Below, in pieces: positions 8,980 to 17,402 of a DNA stretch of 64,000 nt (positions are counted from its first letter, which is position 1; every line of letters begins with the position of its first letter). This DNA is from Agathobacter sp. (lineage in GTDB: Bacteria; Bacillota; Clostridia; Lachnospirales; Lachnospiraceae): positions 105,383 to 169,382 of the forward strand of contig JALFLB010000057.1 in NCBI GenBank assembly GCA_022775045.1, read 5' to 3'. Below the pieces are notes generated by a model. It made no database searches, was not told where the DNA came from, and worked only from the letters and a program-made list of their open reading frames with translations. Both the position numbers and the translations under genes were made by a program.

Positions 8980-9741
8980 ATGACGAGAGCAATAATGAAC
9001 GGCTGTAACGGTAAGATGGGACAGTGCATCACAGGGATTTGCGCGCAGGATCCGGATATTGAGATTGTTGCAGGAATTGATACCTATGATGGTATTAAGA
9101 ATTCCTATCCGGTTTTTAAAAGCCTGCAGGAGTGTGATGCAGAGGCGGATGTTATTATTGATTTTTCGAATGCAAAGGCTGTGGATGCGCTGATTGATTA
9201 CAGTGTTGAGAAGCAGATTCCGGTTGTACTGTGCACCACCGGTCTATCGGAGGAACAGCTTGCAAAAGTAGAGCAGGCCTACGAGAAGGTAGCTATTTTA
9301 AAATCTGCAAACATGTCACTGGGAATCAATACTTTGATGGAACTTTTGAAGAAGGCGGCACTTGTATTTGCACCGGCAGGTTTTGATATGGAGATCGTTG
9401 AGAAACATCATAACCAGAAGCTTGACGCACCGAGCGGTACGGCGCTTGCGTTGGCTGATTCTATGAATGAGGCGTTGGATGAGGCTTATACCTATACATA
9501 TGACAGAAGTCAGGAACGCAGGAAGCGGGATAAATTTGAAATTGGAATTTCAGCAGTTCGTGGCGGTAATATTGTAGGAGAACATGAGGTGATATTTGCG
9601 GGACAGGACGAGGTGATTGAGTTCAAGCACACAGCATATTCAAAGGCAGTGTTTGCTAAGGGGGCAGTTGAGGCTGCCAAGTATTTGCAGGGTAAGGGCC
9701 CGGGACACTATGATATGGCAGATGTGATTGCTGCAAAGTAG
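8980..9741 (+). CDS. dapB: 4-hydroxy-tetrahydrodipicolinate reductase
   Basis: The 253-residue protein has the DapB nucleotide-binding start (IMNGCNGKMGQCI), the catalytic segment EIVEKHHNQKLDAPSGTA and the later SAVRGGNIVGEHEV. It reduces the DapA product with NAD(P)H. It follows dapA with a 20-base gap and ends at a strong terminator, so dapA-dapB is a two-gene riboswitch-controlled operon. Confidence 0.97.
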   Translation: MTRAIMNGCNGKMGQCITGICAQDPDIEIVAGIDTYDGIKNSYPVFKSLQECDAEADVIIDFSNAKAVDALIDYSVEKQIPVVLCTTGLSEEQLAKVEQAYEKVAILKSANMSLGINTLMELLKKAALVFAPAGFDMEIVEKHHNQKLDAPSGTALALADSMNEALDEAYTYTYDRSQERRKRDKFEIGISAVRGGNIVGEHEVIFAGQDEVIEFKHTAYSKAVFAKGAVEAAKYLQGKGPGHYDMADVIAAK

Positions 9742-9750
9742 TTTTTGTGG

Positions 9751-9777
9751 AAAAAGGAGCTTCGGCTCCTTTTTTGT
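9751..9777 (+). terminator. Rho-independent terminator after dapB
   Basis: AAAAAGGAGC-TTCG-GCTCCTTTTTT is a stable tetraloop hairpin with a T-run, 10 bases after the dapB stop. Confidence 0.9.
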
Positions 9778-9786
9778 TATGTTTTG

Positions 9787-9816
9787 TTGACAGCAGTAAG
9801 ACAAAAATCTTATAAT
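9787..9816 (+). promoter_or_regulatory. Sigma-A promoter before the C1 protease and pyr genes
   Basis: TTGACA at 9787-9792 and TATAAT at 9811-9816 are separated by 18 bases. It lies just after the dapB terminator and 36 bases before ATG 9852. Confidence 0.75.
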
Positions 9817-9851
9817 AAATCATAATATTATGAATAAAGCTGAGGTGCAGA

Positions 9852-11678
9852 ATGAGAAAAATATGGAGAAAAACTGTGGCTTTAACAGTTGCATCGGCAT
9901 TCTTATTTACAGGGTCGCAGGCAGCTGCTCCGGTGCAGGCAGCAACCAAAAGTGCGGATACATCGTGTGAAAAACCGGAATGGGATATTCCAACCTTAAA
10001 GGGAAGCGTTCGCGATGGCTATGTGATGTCCCCGAATAGTGTAGCCGTTCCGGCGGTCAGTAATACGGAAGCGGGACTGAAAGGGGCAGGAACGGTTCCG
10101 TCTGCTTATATGAATACGTTATCACAGCTTGTGGCAAAGTATCCTTCTACTCGTAATCAGGGGGGATATTCTACATGTTGGGCGTTCAGTGCAATCGGGC
10201 TGGCGGAATTTGATCTGATTACGGATGACAGGACGGCTGATCGAAGTATCGATTTAAGTGAGCTGCAGCTTTCGTATTTTTCTTACAACAATGCGGAAGA
10301 TGCATTTGGGAATACTTGCGGAGACGGACTATCTGTGACCGGCAACAAGTATCTGCAGGCAGGCGGGAATTTGGAGTATTGCGCCCGCACACTGCTTCAG
10401 TGGGAAGGCGTGATTAATGAGGCGGACATGCCTTATGCAAATGTCGGAATGATTTCTTCGATGAGCGAGGATTATGCATTTCAGAAAGACGTTGCTCATT
10501 TGCAAAATGTATATATTATCAATATTCATAAGAATCCGAATTTGGTTAAAAAAGAGGTTATGCAGCATGGTTCTGCCGGAATCGGCTTCTACTTTGCAGA
10601 CACGGCAATTTATGACGGAAGCGGAGAGTATGAGGGCGAGCTGGTAACGACTTATAATTGTCCGAAAGCAGAACAGCCGAACCATGCCGCGAACATTGTC
10701 GGTTGGGACGATAATTTTCCTGCGGCGAATTTCGCGAATAAGCCGGCAGGAAACGGGGCATGGTTAGTGCGCAACAGCTGGTCGGACAGTGCCAAAAATG
10801 ATATTACAAGCTATTTCTGGTTGTCATACTATGATAAATCCCTTGAGGATGCAGCCTGGATTATGGACTTTGAGGCGGCGGATAACTATGAATATATTTA
10901 TCAGTATGATGGTTGCCCGTTGGTATACAAAGCGTATCCGTTTTCTGACAGTGCTAATGTTTTTATGGTCAAGGGAGCATCGAATGAACTGCTTAAGGCT
11001 GTTTCCATTACTTTGAATCAGGATACGAATGTGCCATATACAATTAAGGTATATACAAATCTGACGGATTCAGGAAAACCGAAAAGCGGTGTGCTTGCGG
11101 CTCAGGTGTCCGGTAAGACAAGCTACGCAGGAACCTATACAATTCCACTGAACAAGTCCGTTTCTTTGCCAAAGGGAAGTTATTATTCTATAGTGGTAGA
11201 TTTGAACAAGAAAAATGCCGGGATCGCTATGGAATGTGGAACCAAAAACGGGGGTCTCAAAAGTACGGCCGGCATTGAGTATAATCAGAGCTTTGTATAT
11301 TATCAGGGACAGTGGCAGGATCTGGTGGATGTGGGAGAGTATCAGGGAATCGGCAATCTCTGTATCAAGGGTTATACAGACAAAACAGGGACGAGTATCT
11401 CCAAGACAGAAAAGCTTCGGGCATCCTCTGTCATGAGAAACTCTGTAAAGCTTTCCTGGAGTGGCACCAGTGGCGCGCAGGGATATGAGATTTACCGTGC
11501 AACCAGCAGAACCGGATCCTATAAAAAGGTAGCAACCGTGAAGGAAAAGAGCTATAAGAATACAGGGCTTACAAAGGGAAAGACTTATTATTATAAGGTT
11601 CGCGCTTATAAGAAAAATGGTGACACCACAGTAGTTGGCAAGCTTTCGTCAGCTGTGAAAGTAACTACGAAGAAATAG
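9852..11678 (+). CDS. Secreted papain-family (C1) cysteine protease with FN3 domain
   Basis: The 608-residue product begins with a signal peptide (KTVALTVASAFLFTG, cleavage likely near VQAA). The peptidase domain has oxyanion Gln and catalytic Cys in QGGYSTCWAFS (Cys ~109), His in NHAANIVGWDD (~278) and Asn in VRNSWS (~308). A beta-rich lectin-like domain spans ~345-510. A fibronectin type III domain (~517-608) begins SVMRNSVKLSWSGTSGAQGYEIYR and may attach the enzyme to the cell surface or a substrate. It is probably an extracellular peptidase. Only 18 bases separate it from pyrC with no terminator visible. Confidence 0.9.
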   Translation: MRKIWRKTVALTVASAFLFTGSQAAAPVQAATKSADTSCEKPEWDIPTLKGSVRDGYVMSPNSVAVPAVSNTEAGLKGAGTVPSAYMNTLSQLVAKYPSTRNQGGYSTCWAFSAIGLAEFDLITDDRTADRSIDLSELQLSYFSYNNAEDAFGNTCGDGLSVTGNKYLQAGGNLEYCARTLLQWEGVINEADMPYANVGMISSMSEDYAFQKDVAHLQNVYIINIHKNPNLVKKEVMQHGSAGIGFYFADTAIYDGSGEYEGELVTTYNCPKAEQPNHAANIVGWDDNFPAANFANKPAGNGAWLVRNSWSDSAKNDITSYFWLSYYDKSLEDAAWIMDFEAADNYEYIYQYDGCPLVYKAYPFSDSANVFMVKGASNELLKAVSITLNQDTNVPYTIKVYTNLTDSGKPKSGVLAAQVSGKTSYAGTYTIPLNKSVSLPKGSYYSIVVDLNKKNAGIAMECGTKNGGLKSTAGIEYNQSFVYYQGQWQDLVDVGEYQGIGNLCIKGYTDKTGTSISKTEKLRASSVMRNSVKLSWSGTSGAQGYEIYRATSRTGSYKKVATVKEKSYKNTGLTKGKTYYYKVRAYKKNGDTTVVGKLSSAVKVTTKK

Positions 11679-11696
11679 TAATAGAAGGGAAAAAAT

Positions 11697-13040
11697 ATGA
11701 CATTATTAATTAAGGGCGGTCATGTAATCAATCCTGCAACTGAGATGGATGATGTTGCAGACATTCTGATTGAGGAAGGGAAAGTTGTAGAGATTGGCAA
11801 AGATTTGGCACCGAAAGCGGTGGATCGGACGATTTCGGCAGAAGGATGTTATGTGATGCCGGGATTTATCGATATGCATGTACATTTCCGGGATCCTGGA
11901 TTTGAACAGAAGGAAGATATTTTTACAGGGATGGAGGCGGCCGCACACGGTGGATATACAACTGTGCTCACGATGCCGAATACCAGACCGGTAGTGGATA
12001 ATCCGGATGTTGTCAATTATGTCCATACCAAAGCGGCAGCCGGAAAGTGCATTCATGTGCTGCAGGTTGGAGCGATTACAAAGGGACAGCAGGGAAAGGA
12101 ACTTGCAGATATTGAAGGAATGGTAAAAGCCGGAATTCCTGCAATCAGTGAGGATGGCAAGTCAGTCATGAATGCGGAAATCTACCGGGAGGCAATGATG
12201 GAAGCGGCAAGACTTGGCATACCGGTTCTGGCACATTGCGAGGATATTAATATGGTTCGGGGTGGCGTTATGAACGCAGATGACAAGGCGCAGGAACTGG
12301 GAATGCCTGGAATCACCAATGCCGTGGAAGATGTAATTATTGCAAGAGATTTGACGTTGGCAAAAGAGACAGGCGTACATCTGCATTTGTGTCATTGTTC
12401 TACCCGGGATTCCGTTTCCATGATGAAACATGCAAAGGAAGAGGGAATCTCGGTCTCGGCAGAGGTATGCCCTCATCATTTTACATTGACATCGGATGAT
12501 ATCAAGGAGTTTGTGCCGGAAATTAAAGCGGGGATTCTCATTCCGAATGACACGGATGCGGATACCAATTATAAGATGAATCCTCCTCTTCGGAGGCGGG
12601 AGGATGTGGAGGCTCTTAAGGAGGGATTGCGTGATGGAATCATGGATGTGATTTCCACAGATCACGCGCCACATACTTTTGATGACAAGAATACTTCCAT
12701 GAAGAATGCTCCTTTTGGAATTGTAGGACTGGAGACGGCGGCTTGTCTGACCTATACGGAGCTTGTGCTGGGCGGCTATCTGACTCCAATGCAGATGGCT
12801 GAAAAGATGAGCTATAATCCGGCACAGATTATTGGAATCGATAAGGGGGATATCCAGCCGGGAAAGGCGGCAGATCTTGTCATCTTTGATCCGAATGAGA
12901 CCTATCAGATTGATAAAAATACATTTGCGTCCAAGGGGCGCAATACACCATTCCACGGAAGAGAGGTTACAGGACGTGTCAAGTGCACAATCTGTGACGG
13001 GGAAGTGGTCTTTAATGAAATAAAAAAGAAAGTGAAATAA
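11697..13040 (+). CDS. pyrC: Dihydroorotase (class I)
   Basis: The 447-residue amidohydrolase carries metal-binding HVHFRDPGFEQKED near residue 60, the HCE..., HLCHCSTRDSV and STDHAPHT motifs, and the C-terminal GKAADLVIFDP of the family. It cyclises carbamoyl aspartate to dihydroorotate in UMP synthesis. It is the first pyr gene of the cluster pyrC-F-K-D. carAB and pyrB are not in this window. No PyrR-type attenuator is visible before it; transcription probably comes from the protease promoter. Confidence 0.95.
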   Translation: MTLLIKGGHVINPATEMDDVADILIEEGKVVEIGKDLAPKAVDRTISAEGCYVMPGFIDMHVHFRDPGFEQKEDIFTGMEAAAHGGYTTVLTMPNTRPVVDNPDVVNYVHTKAAAGKCIHVLQVGAITKGQQGKELADIEGMVKAGIPAISEDGKSVMNAEIYREAMMEAARLGIPVLAHCEDINMVRGGVMNADDKAQELGMPGITNAVEDVIIARDLTLAKETGVHLHLCHCSTRDSVSMMKHAKEEGISVSAEVCPHHFTLTSDDIKEFVPEIKAGILIPNDTDADTNYKMNPPLRRREDVEALKEGLRDGIMDVISTDHAPHTFDDKNTSMKNAPFGIVGLETAACLTYTELVLGGYLTPMQMAEKMSYNPAQIIGIDKGDIQPGKAADLVIFDPNETYQIDKNTFASKGRNTPFHGREVTGRVKCTICDGEVVFNEIKKKVK

Positions 13041-13056
13041 GAGGGGGATAAACAAT

Positions 13057-13989
13057 ATGATTAACAAGTTAGTAGAGAAAATTAAGAAGACCAATGCACC
13101 AATCGTTGTGGGGCTTGACCCGATGCTTTCCTATGTGCCGGAGCATATTCAGAAAGCGGCTTTTGAACAGTTTGGTGAGACACCGGAAGGCGCAGCAGAA
13201 GCAATCTGGCAGTACAACAAAGCAATTGTGGATGCAACTTATGATCTGATTCCGGCGGTAAAGCCGCAGATTGCCATGTATGAGCAGTTCGGGCTCGAGG
13301 GTGTAAAGGCATTTCAGAAGACGGTAGATTACTGTCATGAGAAGAATCTTGTGGTTATCGGAGACGTAAAGCGCGGTGATATCGGTTCAACCTCAGCAGC
13401 TTATGCCACCGGACATCTTGGAAAGGTGCAGATTGGCAGTAAGAGCTACAGTGGGTTTAACGAGGACTTTGCAACGGTGAATCCTTACCTTGGAACGGAT
13501 GGCATCAAGCCCTTTGTGGATGTCTGCAAGGAGGAGAAGAAGGGAATCTTTATACTGGTTAAGACTTCCAATCCGTCCAGTGGTGAGTTTCAGGATCGCC
13601 TGATTGATGGACGGCCGCTCTATGAGCTGGTTGGCGAAAAGGTAGCTGAGTGGGGCAGCGACTGCATGGGTGATTCTTACAGCTATGTAGGAGCAGTTGT
13701 GGGAGCAACCTACCCGGAACAGGGAAAAATTCTTAGAAAGATTATGCCAAAGTCCTTCATCTTAGTTCCTGGTTACGGAGCTCAGGGAGGACAGGGCAAG
13801 GATCTTGTACACTTCTTTAACGAGGATGGACTTGGCGCAATTGTCAATTCTTCCCGTGGAATTATTGCAGCCTACAAGCAGGATAAGTACAAGGAGAAAG
13901 GAATCACACCGGAGAACTTTGCGGATGCATCCCGACTTGCAGTGGAGGATATGATTGCGGATATCGCAGGGGCACTTTCCCAAAAGTAG
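13057..13989 (+). CDS. pyrF: Orotidine-5'-phosphate decarboxylase (long type)
   Basis: ATG 13057 follows GAGGGGGATAAACAAT. The 310-residue length and the motif VIGDVKRGDIGSTSAAYA mark the longer subfamily of PyrF; the Asp-Lys-Asp catalytic set lies in this motif. Later segments LVPGYGAQGG and NSSRGII fit the phosphate-binding end. It makes UMP from OMP. It sits between pyrC (16 bases) and pyrK (29 bases). Confidence 0.95.
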   Translation: MINKLVEKIKKTNAPIVVGLDPMLSYVPEHIQKAAFEQFGETPEGAAEAIWQYNKAIVDATYDLIPAVKPQIAMYEQFGLEGVKAFQKTVDYCHEKNLVVIGDVKRGDIGSTSAAYATGHLGKVQIGSKSYSGFNEDFATVNPYLGTDGIKPFVDVCKEEKKGIFILVKTSNPSSGEFQDRLIDGRPLYELVGEKVAEWGSDCMGDSYSYVGAVVGATYPEQGKILRKIMPKSFILVPGYGAQGGQGKDLVHFFNEDGLGAIVNSSRGIIAAYKQDKYKEKGITPENFADASRLAVEDMIADIAGALSQK

Positions 13990-14018
13990 TGTGTGAGAAA
14001 CAAGTAAGGAGATAAAGA

Positions 14019-14810
14019 ATGAGCGAGAAATTTCAGGAGAGAGCGACGGTGTTGTCGCAGGAATGTCTGGGAGCCGGAATCTATGATCTGACGATTCAGA
14101 CGAAGGAGATTGCTGCCCATGCAAAAGCCGGACAGTTTGTGTCGGTGTACAGCGATGATGCCAGCAAGCTGCTGCCGCGCCCAATCAGTCTGTGTGGAAT
14201 TGACGCTGAGGCGGGGACGCTGCGGCTGGTGTACCGTGTGACAGGTGAGGGAACCGGAACGGAAGAATTTTCCCGGCTGAAAAAGGGAGATACCGTGAAA
14301 ATTTTAGGGCCTCTCGGCAACGGATTTACCATAGAGCCGGGGAAAAAGGCGTTCTTGATCGGTGGAGGAATCGGTGTGCCGCCGATGCTGCAGCTGGCAA
14401 AGGATATAAAGAAGGCGGGTGTGGTACCTTTCCAGATTGTGATGGGATACCGGGATGCAAATACGTTTTTATTGGATGAATTTAAAGAGCAGGCAGAGAC
14501 CTTTGTTGCTACGGAGGATGGAAGCGTTGGAACGAAAGGAAATGTGCTTGATGCCATTCGTGCAAATGCGCTTACGGCAGATGTGATTTATGCCTGCGGT
14601 CCGACACCGATGCTCCGTGCGCTGAAAGCATATGCGGCTGAGCAGGGAATGGATTGTTACATTTCCATGGAGGAACGGATGGCATGCGGAATTGGAGCCT
14701 GTCTTGCCTGTGTGTGCAATTCCACCAGCAAGGATGAACACTCCAATGTGAATAATAAGCGAATCTGTAAGGAAGGTCCGGTCTTCGATGCGAAGGAGGT
14801 GGAGCTGTAA
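14019..14810 (+). CDS. pyrK: Dihydroorotate dehydrogenase electron transfer subunit
   Basis: The 263-residue protein has the FAD-binding RPISLCGIDAE, the NAD-binding IGGGIGVPPMLQLAK and, at the C-terminus, four cysteines in the spacing ACGIGACLACVCN ... ICKEGPVF for a [2Fe-2S] cluster. It passes electrons from PyrD to NAD+. Its stop and the pyrD start overlap (TAATG), consistent with assembly of the PyrK-PyrDB heterotetramer. Confidence 0.96.
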   Translation: MSEKFQERATVLSQECLGAGIYDLTIQTKEIAAHAKAGQFVSVYSDDASKLLPRPISLCGIDAEAGTLRLVYRVTGEGTGTEEFSRLKKGDTVKILGPLGNGFTIEPGKKAFLIGGGIGVPPMLQLAKDIKKAGVVPFQIVMGYRDANTFLLDEFKEQAETFVATEDGSVGTKGNVLDAIRANALTADVIYACGPTPMLRALKAYAAEQGMDCYISMEERMACGIGACLACVCNSTSKDEHSNVNNKRICKEGPVFDAKEVEL

Positions 14811-15718
14811 TGAATACCAGTGTGAATCTGTGCGGAGTGACTTTGAAAAATCCGGTGATGACAGCATCCGGGACCTTCGGTTCAGGGGCTGAGTACAGTG
14901 AATTTGTGGACTTGAACAAGCTTGGTGCGGTGGTGACAAAGGGTGTGGCGAATGTGCCGTGGCCAGGCAATCCGACACCCCGTGTGGCAGAGGTGTACGG
15001 CGGAATGCTCAATGCAGTCGGTTTGCAGAATCCGGGAATCGAGCTTTTTTGCAAGAGGGATATCCCATTCTTGAAGCAGTATGACACGAAGATTATCGTG
15101 AATGTGTGCGGCCATTCCACGGAAGAGTATGTGGAGGTGGTGGAACGACTTTCTGATGAGCCGGTGGATCTCCTGGAAATCAATATCTCCTGCCCGAATG
15201 TCAGGGAGGGTGGAATTGCCTTCGGACAGGATCCCAAAGCGGTGGAAGCAATCACCAGAGAGATGAAGAACCATGCGAAGCAGCCGGTGATCATGAAGCT
15301 GAGTCCGAATGTGACGGATATTACGGAGATGGCACGGGCAGCAGAGGCGGGCGGTGCGGATGCCCTTTCCCTGATCAATACCATCACGGGCATGAAAATC
15401 GATATCAACCGCAGATGCTTCGTTCTTGCCAACAAGACAGGCGGAATGTCAGGTCCGGCCATTCATCCGGTGGCAGTGCGTATGGTTTACCAGACGGCAC
15501 AGGCAGTGTCTCTTCCGATTATCGGAATGGGCGGTATCATGAATGCGGAGGATGCCATTGAGATGATTCTTGCCGGTGCTACCGCGGTATCTGTCGGAAC
15601 TGCGAATTTCAACGATCCGACGGTCACAGAGAAGATTGTTGCAGGTATAGAGGATTATCTGATAAAGTATCAGGTCAGCGATATTCGTGAGCTGGTCGGG
15701 GCTGTGCACGAGCGTTGA
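14810..15718 (+). CDS. pyrD: Dihydroorotate dehydrogenase catalytic subunit (PyrDB type)
   Basis: The 302-residue FMN enzyme has MTASGTFGSG at the start, the class 1 active-site cysteine in INISCPNVREGG, and NKTGGMSGPAIHPVAVRMV near the C-terminus. The overlapping pyrK confirms the NAD-linked class 1B type. It oxidises dihydroorotate to orotate. A terminator about 40 bases downstream separates it from pyrE. Confidence 0.96.
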   Translation: MNTSVNLCGVTLKNPVMTASGTFGSGAEYSEFVDLNKLGAVVTKGVANVPWPGNPTPRVAEVYGGMLNAVGLQNPGIELFCKRDIPFLKQYDTKIIVNVCGHSTEEYVEVVERLSDEPVDLLEINISCPNVREGGIAFGQDPKAVEAITREMKNHAKQPVIMKLSPNVTDITEMARAAEAGGADALSLINTITGMKIDINRRCFVLANKTGGMSGPAIHPVAVRMVYQTAQAVSLPIIGMGGIMNAEDAIEMILAGATAVSVGTANFNDPTVTEKIVAGIEDYLIKYQVSDIRELVGAVHER

Positions 15719-15758
15719 TAAAAAGTTTTTTGATCTGGAAAGAAAATAAAATATAGGG

Positions 15759-15796
15759 CAGTCTGTTTTCAGAAATGGGAACAGACTGTTTTTTAT
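15759..15796 (+). terminator. Terminator after pyrD
   Basis: CAGTCTGTT pairs with AACAGACTG across a 12-base loop and is followed by a T-run. Confidence 0.8.
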
Positions 15797-15824
15797 ATTG
15801 ATTAAGACAGAAAGCGGAAACACA

Positions 15825-15853
15825 TTGAAAATGCTTTCGTTTTATGATAGACT
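15825..15853 (+). promoter_or_regulatory. Probable promoter of the pyrE unit
   Basis: TTGAAA (15825-15830) and TAGACT (15848-15853) are spaced 17 bases, just after the pyrD terminator. Both boxes are imperfect. Confidence 0.5.
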
Positions 15854-15915
15854 AAAAACGCTGAAAAACACATAAAATGAGTGTAGTGGCTTTTGATATA
15901 GGGAGGATATTGAAA

Positions 15916-16596
15916 ATGGAAGCATACAAGCAGGAATTTATCGAATTTATGGTAGAGAGTGATGTTTTAAAATTTGGCGATTTTACCCTGAAAAGTGGTC
16001 GGAAATCGCCTTTCTTTATGAATGCGGGAGCCTATGTGACAGGAACTCAGCTGATGAAGCTGGGCGAGTACTATGCCAAGGCTATTCATGACAATTATGG
16101 AGATGATTTTGACGTGCTCTTCGGACCGGCATACAAAGGAATTCCAATCGCAGTTGTTACCGCGATTGCATACAGTAAACTTTACGGAAAAGAGATCCGC
16201 TATTGTTCAGACCGCAAGGAGGCAAAGGATCACGGTGCAGATAAGGGCGGTTTCTTGGGCAGCAGCTTAAAGGATGGAGATCGTGTTGTGATGATCGAGG
16301 ATGTTACAACATCCGGCAAATCCATGGAGGAGACTGTGCCGAAGGTCCGTGGTGCAGCTGAGGTTACTATCATCGGTCTCATGGTAAGCCTTAATCGCAT
16401 GGAGGTTGGTCTCGGCGGTAAGATGAGCGCCCTTGATGAGATTAAGGAGAAGTACGGATTTGAGGCACGTGCTATCGTAACAATGGAGGAAGTTGTAGAG
16501 CATTTATATAATCGCACTTGCCAGGGCAGAGTGGTAATTGATGATTCTCTTAAGAAAATGATCGATCAGTACTACGAGCAGTATGGCTGCAATTAA
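15916..16596 (+). CDS. pyrE: Orotate phosphoribosyltransferase
   Basis: I start at ATG 15916, which has GGGAGGATATTGAAA upstream, giving 226 residues; the track's start at 15877 lacks an RBS. FGPAYKGIPIAVVTAIAY and the PRPP loop VVMIEDVTTSGKSMEET are typical of PyrE. It joins orotate to PRPP to give OMP. It has its own promoter and overlaps the vanZ-like gene by 14 bases, which links pyrE to the genes leading to purE. Confidence 0.96.
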   Translation: MEAYKQEFIEFMVESDVLKFGDFTLKSGRKSPFFMNAGAYVTGTQLMKLGEYYAKAIHDNYGDDFDVLFGPAYKGIPIAVVTAIAYSKLYGKEIRYCSDRKEAKDHGADKGGFLGSSLKDGDRVVMIEDVTTSGKSMEETVPKVRGAAEVTIIGLMVSLNRMEVGLGGKMSALDEIKEKYGFEARAIVTMEEVVEHLYNRTCQGRVVIDDSLKKMIDQYYEQYGCN

Positions 16597-17047
16597 AAAG
16601 CCTCGGGGATTTGCCGTTTTTTTGTTTGTATCGTATCTGTTGCTTCTGTTTTACTTTCTGTTTTTTTCAGAAGGATTCGGAAGAACACAGCTAAGGGAAG
16701 ACTATCAGTATAACCTGACGCCGCTGCATGAGATCATGCGTTTTATACAGTACAGGCATATCCTTGGCTTTCGGGCTTTTATAATCAATATATTCGGCAA
16801 TGTAATTGCTTTCATGCCGCTGGGCTTTTTTTTACCCCAGATCAGTAAAAAAAAGAAAAATGGATTTCAGATAGTGTTTTCCTGTTTCTTGGTAAGCCTG
16901 CTTGTGGAGACATTGCAGCTGGTGTCTAAGCTTGGATCCTTTGATGTGGATGATCTGCTCCTCAACACATTAGGTGGATTGCTGGGATATATTGTATATC
17001 TGATCTTTCACAAATTGGCGAAAAGGAAAACAAAACGGAAGGGATAA
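16583..17047 (+). CDS. VanZ-like family membrane protein
   Basis: The 154-residue protein has about four transmembrane helices and the VanZ-family pattern: NLTPLHEIMRF early, NIFGNVIAFMPLGFFLP in the middle, then ETLQLVSKLGSFDVDDLLLNTLGGLLGY. VanZ-like proteins are widespread and mostly of unknown function; the name comes from teicoplanin resistance, which is not implied here. The start overlaps the pyrE end by 14 bases, so expression is probably coupled to pyrE. Confidence 0.85.
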   Translation: MAAIKKPRGFAVFLFVSYLLLLFYFLFFSEGFGRTQLREDYQYNLTPLHEIMRFIQYRHILGFRAFIINIFGNVIAFMPLGFFLPQISKKKKNGFQIVFSCFLVSLLVETLQLVSKLGSFDVDDLLLNTLGGLLGYIVYLIFHKLAKRKTKRKG

Positions 17048-17060
17048 GGGCGAAAGCCAT

Positions 17061-17393
17061 ATGAGGAATCGAAGAAGACACAGTTCATACAAATTTACGG
17101 AAAAGACACATTCGAAAAGAGGAATTGCGGCAACGGTACTGGCACTTGTACTGTTGGCGTTATATGGGGTATTTGTTCATTTGGCTTTTCGTACAGAAGG
17201 ATCACTTTCTGTGTACTTTGGTGGTGTGGGAGTCATTGCGATGCTGGCATCCCTTGTGGTGTTTTTTGTTGCTGTAGGAAGTCTGAAGGAGGAGGATTCT
17301 TTTAAATTGTTTCCAAGACTTAGCAGCTTTTTGTCGTTGCTGGTTGCTGTATGCTGGATTGGAACTTATGCGTGGGGATTTTATCTGGGATAG
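17061..17393 (+). CDS. DUF6142-like small membrane protein
   Basis: The 110-residue product has a basic N-terminus (MRNRRRHSSYKFTEKTHSKRG) and three hydrophobic segments (~27-50, 55-75, 88-108). The KFTEKTHSKRG start followed by this topology resembles the DUF6142 family. No function is known. It lies between the vanZ-like and aminopeptidase genes with gaps of 13 and 9 bases. Confidence 0.65.
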   Translation: MRNRRRHSSYKFTEKTHSKRGIAATVLALVLLALYGVFVHLAFRTEGSLSVYFGGVGVIAMLASLVVFFVAVGSLKEEDSFKLFPRLSSFLSLLVAVCWIGTYAWGFYLG

Positions 17394-17402
17394 GAGATTG
17401 AT

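Noticed and set aside
11679-11696. PyrR attenuator before pyrC
   Set aside because: The gap is only 18 bases and has no PyrR binding loop or terminator.
12162-13094. 310-aa ORF on the minus strand
   Set aside because: It is antisense to pyrC and has Cys/His-rich shadow composition.
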